A stretch of DNA of 40,560 bases from Bacteroides_E sp964583185 (GCA_964583185.1 CAZOVL010000018.1:1-40560), one strand, 5' to 3'. Numbered from the stretch's first letter, positions 1 through 8,657 are shown. Notes: generated by a model not told the origin, from the letters alone. Numbers and translations are program-made.

Positions 1-547
1 TTAGAGGTTCTATCCCATCATTTATCACAACAAAATCGGCTAGCTTTTTTTTATCTTCATCATCCAATTGACTAGATAATCTGCTTTTTACTTCTTCACG
101 ACTTGAATTATCTCGCTTCACTGTACGTTGAATACGTACTTCCATGGGTGCATAAACAGTTACAATAAAATCGACATCAGAAGAGAAACCGGCTTCAATT
201 AAAATAGCCGACTCAATAGCCACTATTGTCTTTTCTTGATTCTCCACCCACGAATGAAAATCTTTTTTTACACGAGGATGAATAATAGAGTTAATTCGGT
301 GTCTATTTTCGTCAGAAGCAAAAAGATAAGCAGCTAATTCCTGTTTATTCAACTCATTATTCGCATATATAGTTGGTCCTAATAAGTGAATGAGATTTTT
401 ACGGATAATAGGATCATTCTGTGTTAAACGCTTTGCCTGTGAATCGGAATCATAAACAGGAATCCCTAAACTGGTAAGTACTCTGGCAACTACACTTTTT
501 CCACTCCCTATTCCACCGGTAAGCCCTATCTTAATTTTTTGTGTCAT
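1..547 (-). CDS. coaE: dephospho-CoA kinase (3' end beyond window)
   Basis: CoaE phosphorylates the 3'-hydroxyl of dephospho-CoA, the last step of coenzyme A synthesis, in the cytoplasm. About 182 codons are present and the frame is still open at base 1, so the C-terminus is cut; the family is usually about 200 residues. The N-terminus reads MTQKIKIGLTGGIGSGKS, with the P-loop GGIGSGKS at residues 11-18, followed by the family-typical segment PVYDSDSQAKRL. The ATG at 545-547 overlaps the end of the YbbR/CdaR gene by 17 bp, which implies translational coupling as the last seen gene of nusB-yajC-cdaR-coaE. The P-loop plus gene order make the call firm. Confidence 0.95.
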   Translation of the reverse strand, partial: MTQKIKIGLTGGIGSGKSVVARVLTSLGIPVYDSDSQAKRLTQNDPIIRKNLIHLLGPTIYANNELNKQELAAYLFASDENRHRINSIIHPRVKKDFHSWVENQEKTIVAIESAILIEAGFSSDVDFIVTVYAPMEVRIQRTVKRDNSSREEVKSRLSSQLDDEDKKKLADFVVINDGIEPL

Positions 548-1559
548 CGGAGCTTGTTTTTTCTACTAAAAAATCAATTTTATTAGGGGATATTCTCACA
601 TTTTGAACTCCTTCCGGTAACGTATGGAGTTTCAGCTCATACTTTTCATTACTTTCTAATTGTAACAATTCACCATAAGGTACAGTTAAACTAAAATCCG
701 AAGCGGTAATGGATTGGTATTGTTTTGCCCCAAGCTGAAAGGTTACATCTACTTTAGTTGGAAAAGTTCTAAGAATTTTATCCATTGGAAAACCAATCCC
801 CATCAAAGGAACAGTAACCGTTTTCTCAACGTACAAGTCAACATTGAATGATGCTGTTGTTTTATCGGGAATAAATTTTGCACCTGAAATGGAAAGAAGA
901 GGAATGACATATTCGGTGGTATCTTTTATATCCATCAAATTTACAGTATCGGAAAAAGCCTTCGTTATGGTATCCAATATATTCTTAGGTGCATAAACTA
1001 AAACCGAATCGGGACTTAAAATGGAGTCAGTAATGTAATACTGAGGATTAGATTTAATAGTTCCGGACAATACAACGGGGACTTTTTTATGATCACCGTG
1101 AGAGTACATATAACTTAAAGTATCAGGCGAGATATCTAGTAATTGTGTTGTACCATTTAATTGATTTAATATGGACTGTTGAAACTCAGTTGTAACAACC
1201 TTAACACTGTTACTTTTGTTGTTTGCAGCAAACGTGGGAAAATCCACAGAAACAGGAAAAAAGCTCTTCCCTATTTTATAGTTCAACAACACGGTTCCCC
1301 TATCTTTTATACGAACTGTAAATGTACTGGGGGGGTCAGTAGTTAAAACCACATCGTTTGGTACATTTTTTAATTTCACAGGAATATTGATGACCGTTTC
1401 ATACATTTCATTCAATGTACGTAAGGCCCAAAAACCACTTGCAATAAAAAAGAAAAATAAAAAGATAAAGAACTGTTTACTTTGTCCACTAGTAAAAAAG
1501 TTCCTTATCTTTCTTAATACACGTAAATAAATAGACTTTATGTTTCTTTTTTTAAACAT
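531..1559 (-). CDS. YbbR/CdaR-like membrane-anchored protein
   Basis: This 342-residue protein has a short basic N-terminus, one membrane helix at about residues 29-46 (very Phe-rich), then a long beta-rich part expected outside the membrane. The later part resembles YbbR repeats. In Firmicutes, YbbR proteins (CdaR) regulate the diadenylate cyclase CdaA. In Bacteroidetes the YbbR-like protein sits instead between yajC and coaE, as here, so a CdaR role is inference only. No cyclase gene is in view. It follows yajC by 13 bp and overlaps coaE by 17 bp, so the three are probably co-transcribed. Confidence 0.8.
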   Translation of the reverse strand: MFKKRNIKSIYLRVLRKIRNFFTSGQSKQFFIFLFFFFIASGFWALRTLNEMYETVINIPVKLKNVPNDVVLTTDPPSTFTVRIKDRGTVLLNYKIGKSFFPVSVDFPTFAANNKSNSVKVVTTEFQQSILNQLNGTTQLLDISPDTLSYMYSHGDHKKVPVVLSGTIKSNPQYYITDSILSPDSVLVYAPKNILDTITKAFSDTVNLMDIKDTTEYVIPLLSISGAKFIPDKTTASFNVDLYVEKTVTVPLMGIGFPMDKILRTFPTKVDVTFQLGAKQYQSITASDFSLTVPYGELLQLESNEKYELKLHTLPEGVQNVRISPNKIDFLVEKTSSDDTKN

Positions 1560-1572
1560 AATCTATCTTTAC

Positions 1573-1893
1573 TTATTTTTTTTGTTGATCTGCTATATCA
1601 CTGGCTGCAGGATATACAGAACTTCTATCTACTGTTATTTTTACATTTGAGTCTATCTCTATTATAACTTTTGAATCTTCTAGAGATTTTATTTTACCAT
1701 ATATTCCACCTGCGGTAATTACTTTTTGATTTACCTCCAAAGTTTTACGGAATTTAGCGATTTCTTTTTGCTTTTTATTTTGTGGACGTATCATAAAGAA
1801 ATACATAATAGCAAACATTGCTATAAGCATTATCCACATCATACTACCTCCTCCTGCCGGAGCTTGCTGTAACAATACGGTCATTAAATTCAT
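1573..1893 (-). CDS. yajC: preprotein translocase subunit YajC
   Basis: YajC is the small accessory membrane subunit of the SecDF-YajC complex that assists protein export. The 106-residue product has a Gly/Ala-rich start, one hydrophobic segment at about residues 18-36 ending in the hallmark MIRPQNKKQKE, and a small cytoplasmic domain containing VITAGGIYGKI. Length and motif fit the family. It lies 52 bp after nusB and 13 bp before the YbbR-like gene, in the same direction. Confidence 0.95.
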   Translation of the reverse strand: MNLMTVLLQQAPAGGGSMMWIMLIAMFAIMYFFMIRPQNKKQKEIAKFRKTLEVNQKVITAGGIYGKIKSLEDSKVIIEIDSNVKITVDRSSVYPAASDIADQQKK

Positions 1894-1945
1894 AATAATT
1901 AATTTATTTATATTTCATCTTAAAATTCTGTCTTAAAGATAGAAT

Positions 1946-3019
1946 TTATTTTTCTTTTATCTCCTTATGAATCTTATTTTCTCTCATTAATTGTTTAACA
2001 ATACCATCTAAAGCACCATTTATAAAGGAGCTACTTTTAGTGGTACTATAGCCTTTAGATATTTCAACATATTCATTAAGAGAAACGCTCACAGGTATAT
2101 TGGGGAACTTTAGTATTTCAGCTAATGCACATTGCATAATGATGACATCCATTAAAGCAATACGATCGAAGTCCCAGTTTTTGGTATTTTCAGTAATTAG
2201 CTTTTGATAGTAATCATCGTCTAAGATTGCTTCTCTTAGTAATTCTCTTGCAAACTGTTCATCGTCCACATCATTATATTGTGGAAGCAAAGGCTGATCT
2301 TCACCCTTATTTTCCTTGAATCGCTTAATAGTTTTAATAACAAAGGTGTCAACAATCTCTTTATCATCATTCCAATAGAGACTTTGATCTTCCAACAACT
2401 CATCTAACGATTCGTTATAACAAATAAACTCTTTATATAATTTTCTCCAAACTTCACGATCTTCTTCATATGAGTTCTCTTTGGAATTCATATAGCTTTT
2501 ATAAATATCAGATTGCACAATGGTATTGTACAACTCTTTAACAAAATCCTGATCGTTAACCCAGCTTCTTTTTTGAGTATCAATGTATTTTTTCAACTCT
2601 TTGTTTTCAGTTAACTGATTCACAAAGCGATTATTTACAAATTTCAAGTTGGGATTTAACTCCTCTTTAGTTGGAAGGTATTTGTTTCTTGCTAAGTCTA
2701 AACGATTATCGGCATATTTTGTAACCTCTACCATTAATAAAAGCAAGAAATTATATAAATCATATGCTTTTGAGAGACTAAAGACTAACTCCTGCTCAGC
2801 TTTCTGCAAAAGATGTTCTTTGTATTTTTTATTTTTTAATTCTTCTGTTAGTAATTTTGCTTTGGCTTCTCCTCCTAGATTTCGAGGTAAGGATTGCTCT
2901 AATTCTTTAATCAACAACGCTTTTGTTTTTTCATCAAAATCTAAATCATAAACTCTATTTTGATAATAGGCATAAAGAATTTGTAATACTTTAAGACGAA
3001 TAAGAACTCTATTTATCAT
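1946..3019 (-). CDS. nusB: transcription antitermination factor NusB (long form)
   Basis: NusB binds boxA RNA with NusE/S10 and supports antitermination on rRNA operons. The start MINRVLIRLKVLQILYAYYQ and the C-terminal part, about residues 255-350 (DRIALMDVIIMQCALAEIL, then PVSVSLNEYVEISKGYS and FINGALDGIV), are typical NusB. At 357 residues it is over twice the length of the E. coli protein (about 139). The middle, about residues 40-250, is a charged helical insertion rich in Lys and Glu. Long NusB forms are, from memory, usual in Bacteroidetes. It is the first gene of the minus-strand operon running to coaE. Confidence 0.9.
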   Translation of the reverse strand: MINRVLIRLKVLQILYAYYQNRVYDLDFDEKTKALLIKELEQSLPRNLGGEAKAKLLTEELKNKKYKEHLLQKAEQELVFSLSKAYDLYNFLLLLMVEVTKYADNRLDLARNKYLPTKEELNPNLKFVNNRFVNQLTENKELKKYIDTQKRSWVNDQDFVKELYNTIVQSDIYKSYMNSKENSYEEDREVWRKLYKEFICYNESLDELLEDQSLYWNDDKEIVDTFVIKTIKRFKENKGEDQPLLPQYNDVDDEQFARELLREAILDDDYYQKLITENTKNWDFDRIALMDVIIMQCALAEILKFPNIPVSVSLNEYVEISKGYSTTKSSSFINGALDGIVKQLMRENKIHKEIKEK

Positions 3020-3068
3020 ATATACTCTAATATACTTTGGGTGATTCTATAATAGTAACATCAGCTGA

Positions 3069-3076
3069 CAAAAATA
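3069..3076 (-). promoter_or_regulatory. candidate -7 element of the nusB operon
   Basis: Read on the minus strand this is TATTTTTG, a full match to the Bacteroides -7 consensus TAnnTTTG, about 50 bp upstream of the nusB start. No good TTTG was seen at the -33 position, so support is partial. Confidence 0.4.
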
Positions 3077-3205
3077 GCTATTTTTCATTAGTTTACACAG
3101 AAAATAGGTTTTTATTTACTAAAAGGGTGCTTTTCGTGTCATTTCTTTTGTGAGTTAAAAAAAAATATCGAATTTTGAAACCGTTTACTAAAAAGACCAA
3201 TAAAA

Positions 3206-3580
3206 ATGGAAGAAGCGAAAATGAATAATGAAGAAGATAAAGGAGTGAATAACAGAGATATTTTATTTTCAAAAGCTGTTAAGGCAGGTAAACGCATATA
3301 CTACCTTGATGTAAAAGAAAATCGTAAAGGGGATCTTTTCTTGGCAATCACTGAAAGTAAAAAAGTGATTACAGGAGAAGGAGAAAACACCAAAGTACGT
3401 TTCGACAAGCACAAAATCTTCTTATATAAAGAAGACTTTGAAAAGTTTATGAATGGACTGAACGAAACGGTTAATTACATCTATGAGAAAGAAGGTCCTT
3501 ATGTTCCTCAACAAGATGGAACAGAAGTTGTTTCTGATGAATCTTTAGGTGGAGAAATCGAAATCGACCTAGACTTTTAA
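3206..3580 (+). CDS. DUF3276 / PUR-alpha-like nucleic-acid-binding protein
   Basis: This 124-residue protein has the DUF3276 (PUR-domain-like) pattern: FSKAVKAGKRIYYLDVKEN, then KGDLFLAITESKK, then a basic strand FDKHKIFLYKEDFEKF, and an acidic tail. PUR folds bind single-stranded DNA or RNA. Bacterial members occur mostly in Bacteroidetes and spirochaetes, and their cellular role is poorly known. The start could be the ATG at 3206 or the one at 3221; both follow an AT-rich leader without a ribosome-binding motif. It is transcribed away from nusB and is probably monocistronic, because rplY has its own promoter downstream. Confidence 0.85.
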   Translation: MEEAKMNNEEDKGVNNRDILFSKAVKAGKRIYYLDVKENRKGDLFLAITESKKVITGEGENTKVRFDKHKIFLYKEDFEKFMNGLNETVNYIYEKEGPYVPQQDGTEVVSDESLGGEIEIDLDF

Positions 3581-3591
3581 TCCTCTAATTG

Positions 3592-3623
3592 TTTGAAACT
3601 TAGAAAAAGATAACGTATTTTTG
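3592..3623 (+). promoter_or_regulatory. Bacteroides-type promoter for rplY-pth-S4
   Basis: TTTG at 3592-3595, a 20-bp spacer and TATTTTTG at 3616-3623 match TTTG-N19-21-TAnnTTTG fully. Transcription would start near 3630, leaving a leader of about 100 nt that holds a small hairpin (AATTAAG at 3683-3689 with CTTAATT at 3697-3703). Confidence 0.75.
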
Positions 3624-3727
3624 CATCCGCTTTAAGACAACATTATTGATGTGATTGTTTTTACATACATCGTGTGATGGTGAATTAAGCAATAAACTTA
3701 ATTGTAGAGTAACACAAAATTAAAGAA

Positions 3728-4363
3728 ATGAGAACAGTACAAATTGAAGCTACAAGTCGTGTAGTACCAGAAAACTCCTCAAAAAGAGGAAAAGCATTAA
3801 AAGATTTACGTAAGCAAGATTCTATTCCTTGCGTTATATATGGTGGCGAAGAAGTACATCATATAACTGTACCTCTTAGCGAGTTAAGACAAATAGTTTA
3901 CACTCCATTGGTATATGTGGTTGACATTAATCTTGATGGCAAGAAAGTTATTAATGCCATTATGAAAGCCATCCAATTCCATCCGGTAACTGACAATATT
4001 CTACATATTGACTTTTATGAAATAAACGAAGAAAGACCAATCCAAGTTAGAATTCCTGTTGAGCTACAAGGTCTTGCTCAAGGTGTTCGTATGGGTGGAA
4101 AATTAAACTTCCCTTCTCGTCGTTTAATGGTTAAAGGTTTCTACAAGAATATTCCAGAGAAAATATATGTTGATATTTCAGGACTACTTATTGGACAGTC
4201 TGTGAAAGTTGGAGATATTGAAACAGAAAACTACTCAATTGTAGATTCAAAAGACACTGTGGTTTGCTCTGTTAATATGTCACGTGCGGTATCTTCTGCA
4301 TCTGCTGAAGAGGAATCTGAAGAAGAGGGTGAAGAAGAAGGAGAAGAAGCTGCTGCGGAATAA
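3728..4363 (+). CDS. rplY: 50S ribosomal protein L25 (Ctc type)
   Basis: L25 binds 5S rRNA in the large ribosomal subunit. The 211-residue protein has the N-terminal L25 domain (about residues 1-95, including IPCVIYGGEEVHHI and HIDFYEINEERPIQVRIPVE), then the Ctc/TL5-type C-terminal beta domain to about residue 187, and an acidic Glu-rich tail. The tail is common in longer members. It is the first gene of an operon with pth, 11 bp upstream of it. No Shine-Dalgarno is present. Confidence 0.96.
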   Translation: MRTVQIEATSRVVPENSSKRGKALKDLRKQDSIPCVIYGGEEVHHITVPLSELRQIVYTPLVYVVDINLDGKKVINAIMKAIQFHPVTDNILHIDFYEINEERPIQVRIPVELQGLAQGVRMGGKLNFPSRRLMVKGFYKNIPEKIYVDISGLLIGQSVKVGDIETENYSIVDSKDTVVCSVNMSRAVSSASAEEESEEEGEEEGEEAAAE

Positions 4364-4374
4364 ATAAAACTTCA

Positions 4375-4938
4375 ATGAAATATTTAATTGTTGGTTTGGG
4401 CAACATAGGTAGTGAATACCATAACACCCGCCACAATATAGGATTTATGGTATTGGACGCTTTAGCTAAAGCGTCCAATATTGTTTTTACAGATGATCGT
4501 TACGGATTTGTTGCCGACTTATCTTTGAAAGGACGCCAACTTACACTTTTAAAACCTTCTACGTTTATGAATCTTAGTGGAAATGCTGTACGCTACTGGA
4601 TGCAGAAAAAAAAGATTCCTTTAGAGAATGTTTTAATCGTAGTAGATGACATTGCATTACCCTTTGGTACTTTACGGTTAAAAGGTAAAGGGAGTGATGC
4701 AGGGCACAATGGATTAAGTCACATAGCACAAATTCTAGGTACACAATCGTATGCCAGGCTTCGTTTTGGCATTGGCAATGACTTTCCTCGTGGAGGTCAA
4801 GTACACTATGTGCTAAGTCAATTTGATTCTGAGCAATTAGAGACTATGGATGAGCGCTTAACTATTGCCGGAGAAATTATTAAAAGCTTTTGTTTAGCTG
4901 GCATCAACAACACGATGAATTTATATAATAATAAATAA
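4375..4938 (+). CDS. pth: peptidyl-tRNA hydrolase
   Basis: Pth releases peptides from prematurely dissociated peptidyl-tRNA so that the tRNA can be recycled. At 187 residues it has normal length. Seen motifs are YLIVGLGNIGSEYHNTRHNI with the catalytic His of TRHN at position 20, KPSTFMNLSGNAV with the substrate-binding Asn, VDDIALPFG, and KGKGSDAGHNGLSHI. It is preceded by rplY (11-bp gap) and followed after 1 bp by the S4-domain gene. Codons 26-35 are written as a perfect 30-bp palindrome followed by a T-rich run, listed separately. Confidence 0.97.
   Translation: MKYLIVGLGNIGSEYHNTRHNIGFMVLDALAKASNIVFTDDRYGFVADLSLKGRQLTLLKPSTFMNLSGNAVRYWMQKKKIPLENVLIVVDDIALPFGTLRLKGKGSDAGHNGLSHIAQILGTQSYARLRFGIGNDFPRGGQVHYVLSQFDSEQLETMDERLTIAGEIIKSFCLAGINNTMNLYNNK
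4451..4480. repeat. perfect 30-bp palindrome inside pth
   Basis: The left arm is TATTGGACGCTTTAG and the right arm its exact reverse complement CTAAAGCGTCCAATA, with no spacer. As RNA it could form a long hairpin with an AGCU loop, and the next bases are TTGTTTTTAC, so on the plus strand it looks like an intrinsic terminator inside a coding sequence. The encoded residues (VLDALAKASN) are ordinary for the family, so the symmetry lies in codon choice. Confidence 0.85.
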
Positions 4939-4939
4939 A

Positions 4940-5368
4940 ATGAGTGAGGTAAGAATAGACAAGTGGCTATGGGCTGCCCGTATATACAAAACCAGATCGA
5001 TAGCTACACAAGCATGTAAGATAGGTAGAGTTTTCGTAGAAGGTGTAGAAGCTAAACCGGCTCGTCTTATTCGTGAAGGAGATGTTGTTCAAGTTCGCAA
5101 GTCTCCTATTACTTATCATTTCCAAGTACTTAAACCCATACAAAATAGAGTTGGAGCCAAACTTGTTCCTGAAGTATATAAAAATGTAACTCCTGCAGAA
5201 GAGTATGAACTGTTGGAGATGAATAGAATCAGCGGATTCATCAATAGAAACCGAGGAACGGGAAGACCAACCAAAAAAGAACGCAGACAACTAGATGATT
5301 TCTTAGATCCTTACGCTCATTTAGAAAATTTTAATTTCGACTCCTTAGATGAGCCGGAAGAGAAATAG
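4940..5368 (+). CDS. S4-domain RNA-binding protein, Hsp15-like
   Basis: The N-terminal ~60 residues are an S4 RNA-binding domain: RIDKWLWAARIYKTRSIATQ, then VFVEGVEAKPARLIREGDVV. This is the pattern of Hsp15 (HslR), which binds stalled 50S subunits carrying peptidyl-tRNA. The rest, to residue 142, is basic then acidic, with RGTGRPTKKERRQLDDF, also found in Hsp15-like proteins. It begins 1 bp after pth, whose product also deals with peptidyl-tRNA, so a shared role in rescue of stalled ribosomes is a reasonable inference. Confidence 0.88.
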   Translation: MSEVRIDKWLWAARIYKTRSIATQACKIGRVFVEGVEAKPARLIREGDVVQVRKSPITYHFQVLKPIQNRVGAKLVPEVYKNVTPAEEYELLEMNRISGFINRNRGTGRPTKKERRQLDDFLDPYAHLENFNFDSLDEPEEK

Positions 5369-5386
5369 CTTATTACTTTCTTTGAG

Positions 5387-6202
5387 TTAAAAGTAAATTT
5401 TTAGTTTACTATCAAACCAATCCATAGAACGATATAAACGTTTTCCCAAAATTCGTTCCTGTTCTTTCTTTGAATTTTTTTCCATTTGAGCATAGCCTGA
5501 ACTATCGGAAGTATAGGCATAATTATATTCTCGGGTATTGATTTGTATTGTAATAAGCATTAACGTTATTGCCAAGATGGATACTGAAAATGTTCTTTTT
5601 CTTTTCTTTATCCACTTAGAGAGTACAGGAACAAGTAAAATGAGGAAAACACTCAAAAGAATAAGCAAGAAAACATCGTAGTTATTCCACCACCAGATTT
5701 TCCCATATCCTCCCCAATAGACAGAAGAAGGCCACGCAAAGGCAATACCTCCCCATACAGAGGCGGGAGTTGGCAAATCACCAGCTAAATGTGCCCAATA
5801 TCCCAGCACAAAAACAATAAAATAAATACCATAATCTTGTAGGAATGAAAAAACAGATTGATTTTTCATTCTTTTTCTTACCACTTTCCGTATCAAATAG
5901 ATGAAGAGCAAAAGTAAAGTTCCAAAGAAAAGGCTAGCAAGCAATGAGTGAAAAAAAGCGTGATGCGAATACCATAGTTTCATGCCATAGATTTCTCTAC
6001 CACTATAGGGTAAATTAAATAAAGCTCCAATCTTGGAATCAAATTGGGACCACATACTTATAGCATCTATGTCAGGTAACACAGCACCAAAAGTTCCAAT
6101 AAACAACACTTTTATTTTCTTTGACGTAGAGCTTCTTTTTAAAAAGGTAGAAACACAAGCCGCCACAGCTGTACCCGATATTGCATGCGTTAGTATATCC
6201 AT
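5387..6202 (-). CDS. YdjM-family (DUF457) membrane metal-dependent hydrolase
   Basis: This 271-residue membrane protein carries the conserved motifs of the YdjM/LexA-regulated family (PF04307): MDILTHAISG at the start, AVLPDIDA at about 40-47, SHHAFFHSLL at about 79-88 and HLAGDLPTP at about 138-146. These His/Asp clusters suggest a metal site, but the substrate is unknown. About five hydrophobic helices are visible, with a soluble Lys/Glu-rich C-terminus. It is convergent with the S4-domain gene (18-bp gap) and has no obvious partner. Confidence 0.8.
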   Translation of the reverse strand: MDILTHAISGTAVAACVSTFLKRSSTSKKIKVLFIGTFGAVLPDIDAISMWSQFDSKIGALFNLPYSGREIYGMKLWYSHHAFFHSLLASLFFGTLLLLFIYLIRKVVRKRMKNQSVFSFLQDYGIYFIVFVLGYWAHLAGDLPTPASVWGGIAFAWPSSVYWGGYGKIWWWNNYDVFLLILLSVFLILLVPVLSKWIKKRKRTFSVSILAITLMLITIQINTREYNYAYTSDSSGYAQMEKNSKKEQERILGKRLYRSMDWFDSKLKIYF

Positions 6203-6249
6203 TTATTTATAAGTAAAAAATTAAAACGAGTAGCTATAGTTTATCCAAT

Positions 6250-6280
6250 AAAAAAGGAGAGGGTTCTTTTAACCTCTCCT
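6250..6280 (-). terminator. terminator after gcvT
   Basis: On the minus strand AGGAGAGGTT pairs with AACCCTCTCCT (one extra base) and is followed by six T residues. It lies 24 bp past the gcvT stop codon. Confidence 0.75.
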
Positions 6281-6303
6281 CTACTATTTTTTTTGATAAA
6301 CTC

Positions 6304-7398
6304 TTATTTTCTAAAAGGAGGTTTTACTACTTTAGCTTTTAATAAACGATTTCTCATCTTCACATAAATTTCTTGATCAATAGCAGTAAATTCAGGATTA
6401 ACATACCCCAGACCAATACCGATTTTTCGAGTAGGAGACATTGTGCCGGAGGAAACGTGTCCAATATTATTTCCTTGTTCATCGGCCAACTCATAACCCG
6501 CACGAGGTATACCCCGATCAATTAATTCAAAACCAATCAGTTTTCTAGACACTCCCTCTTTTTTCTGTTTTTCAAGAACCGGACGACCAATAAAATCTTT
6601 CCCTTCTACCATTTTTACTATCCAACCTAATCCTGCTTCATAGGGTGTAGTTTGTTCGTCCAAGTCATTTCCGTATAAGCAAAAGCCCATTTCTAACCGA
6701 AGGGTATCTCTTGCTCCCAAGCCTGTAGGTTTAATGTCAAACTCCTTACCTGCTTCAAAGATAGCCTCCCAAATGGCTTGAGCTGCACTAGGGTAAAAAT
6801 ACAATTCGAAACCACCCGCTCCGGTATAACCTGTATTTGAAATAATTACGTTGGGCTCACCGGCCAATTCACCAACCTTAAATGTGTAATAAGGAATTTC
6901 CGAAAGATTAACCGAAGTGAGTTTCTGCAACGTCTCAATGGCTTTAGGTCCTTGAACAGCTAACTGAGCCATATGATCAGAGGCATTCTCCAACTCAGCC
7001 CCTACTGTGTTATTCTTTACACACCACTCCCAGTCTTTTGCTGTATTCGAAGCGTTGACAACTAATAAATACTTATCATCTTCAAAGTGATAAACTAAAA
7101 AGTCATCTTTTATCCCTCCTTCTTCATTCACAAAGCAGGTATATTGAATTTTTCCCGGTTTCAACACACTTGCATCGTTAGAAGATAAGTGTTGTATAAA
7201 ATCCAAAGCCTTAGGTCCTTTCACCCAAATTTCTCCCATATGTGACACATCGAACACCCCTACTCCATTACATACAGCCAGATGCTCATCAATGATACCA
7301 CTATATTCTATTGGCATATTATAGCCAGCAAATTCATGCATTTTTGCCCCTAATGCAATATGATTGTCCGTAAAGGGCGTTCTTTTCAATTCACTCAT
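6304..7398 (-). CDS. gcvT: aminomethyltransferase (glycine cleavage T protein)
   Basis: GcvT transfers the methylene group from aminomethyl-lipoyl-H protein to tetrahydrofolate, releasing ammonia. The 364-residue protein has standard T-protein landmarks: KMHEFAGYNMPIEY, GVGVFDVSHMGEI, the folate-pocket region SNTGYTGAGGFELY, GLGARDTLRLEMGFCLYGND, and the C-terminal domain with GHVSSGTMSPTRKIGIGLGYV. It lies 23 bp downstream of pepT on the same strand. The gcvH and gcvP genes are not in this window. Confidence 0.97.
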   Translation of the reverse strand: MSELKRTPFTDNHIALGAKMHEFAGYNMPIEYSGIIDEHLAVCNGVGVFDVSHMGEIWVKGPKALDFIQHLSSNDASVLKPGKIQYTCFVNEEGGIKDDFLVYHFEDDKYLLVVNASNTAKDWEWCVKNNTVGAELENASDHMAQLAVQGPKAIETLQKLTSVNLSEIPYYTFKVGELAGEPNVIISNTGYTGAGGFELYFYPSAAQAIWEAIFEAGKEFDIKPTGLGARDTLRLEMGFCLYGNDLDEQTTPYEAGLGWIVKMVEGKDFIGRPVLEKQKKEGVSRKLIGFELIDRGIPRAGYELADEQGNNIGHVSSGTMSPTRKIGIGLGYVNPEFTAIDQEIYVKMRNRLLKAKVVKPPFRK

Positions 7399-7421
7399 TT
7401 CTTTGATTATTAATAGGATAA

Positions 7422-8657
7422 TTAAAACTCTTTTTGAGCCACTAGTTCAGCTATTTTCACAACAACTTGAACTGCTTTTTTCATACTTTGTATGGGTACA
7501 AATTCATACCGACCGTGGAAATTCAATCCACCGGCAAAAATATTGGGACAGGGTAACCCTTTGAAAGATAACTGAGAGCCATCTGTTCCTCCACGAATAG
7601 CTTTTACAACAGGTGTTACTCCCACTTGCTTCATTGCTTCATAGGCCACGTCTACAATATGCATCACAGGCTCTATTTTTTCACGCATATTAAAGTATTG
7701 ATCTTTTATTACAGCAGTAAAAGTACCCTCGCCATACTTCTCATTCATTTGATCTACGAAAAGCTGAATCTTACTCTTTCTATCTTCGTAAATAGTCCTA
7801 TCGTGATCTCTGATGATGTAGGTTAAAGTAGTCTTATCCACCTCTCCTTGAAAACCAATTAAATGATAAAACCCTTCATACTTTTCGGTCTTTTCAGGCG
7901 TTTCATTTTCAGGTAGTAAACCAATAAATTCATTAGCTAACAGAAGAGAGTTTATCATCTTATCTTTAGCATATCCGGGATGTACATTTCGTCCTTGGAT
8001 AGTTATTACTGCAGATGCAGCATTAAAATTTTCATACTCCAACTCACCTATTTCTCCTCCATCAAGTGTATAGGCCCATTCACAACCAAACTTTTCCACA
8101 TCAAACTTATGTGCCCCCAATCCTATTTCCTCGTCAGGAGTAAATCCCACACGTATAGCTCCGTGTTTAATTTCGGGATGTGCTTTTAAATAAGCCATTG
8201 CTGTTATGATTTCTGCAATTCCGGCTTTATCATCGGCTCCCAACAAGGTATGTCCATTGGTTACTATTAAGTCTTCTCCTTTGTGACTCAATAACTCCGG
8301 AAATTGTTTAGGAGAAAGAACAATGGGTTCTTCAGCAGAAAGGATTATATCAGTTCCATCATAGTTTTTCACAATACGTGGACTAACCTCTTTTCCGGAC
8401 ATATCCGGACTGGTATCCATATGTGCTATAAAGCCAATGGTAGGTATTTCTTTATCTACATTTGAGGGTAAAGTAGCAAAAAGATACCCATTATCGTCCA
8501 AGGTTATATCGGTTAAACCCAAGGATTTTAATTCTTCTTTCAACTGTTTTGCAAAAACCAATTGCCCGGGAGTACTTGGTGTTACTCCTGTTGTTTCATC
8601 TGACTGCGTATCAAAAGAAACATATTTTAAAAATCGATCAACTAACTGATTCATCAT
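7422..8657 (-). CDS. pepT: peptidase T (tripeptide aminopeptidase)
   Basis: PepT is a cytoplasmic M20-family dizinc aminopeptidase that removes the N-terminal residue of tripeptides. The metal and catalytic residues can be read in order: His79 and Asp81 in AHMDTSPDMSG, bridging Asp142 in LLGADDKAGIAEI, Glu175/Glu176 in TPDEEIGLG, Asp198 in YTLDGGEIGE, and His381 in GLNFHGRYEF. Length (411) is normal. The protein may start at the first or the second of two adjacent Met codons. It is followed by gcvT, so the pair is probably one transcript. Confidence 0.97.
   Translation of the reverse strand: MMNQLVDRFLKYVSFDTQSDETTGVTPSTPGQLVFAKQLKEELKSLGLTDITLDDNGYLFATLPSNVDKEIPTIGFIAHMDTSPDMSGKEVSPRIVKNYDGTDIILSAEEPIVLSPKQFPELLSHKGEDLIVTNGHTLLGADDKAGIAEIITAMAYLKAHPEIKHGAIRVGFTPDEEIGLGAHKFDVEKFGCEWAYTLDGGEIGELEYENFNAASAVITIQGRNVHPGYAKDKMINSLLLANEFIGLLPENETPEKTEKYEGFYHLIGFQGEVDKTTLTYIIRDHDRTIYEDRKSKIQLFVDQMNEKYGEGTFTAVIKDQYFNMREKIEPVMHIVDVAYEAMKQVGVTPVVKAIRGGTDGSQLSFKGLPCPNIFAGGLNFHGRYEFVPIQSMKKAVQVVVKIAELVAQKEF

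Noticed and set aside
4272..4478. Minus-strand frame over the rplY-pth junction
   Set aside because: It is an antisense shadow of the acidic tail of L25 and the pth start, with no domain.
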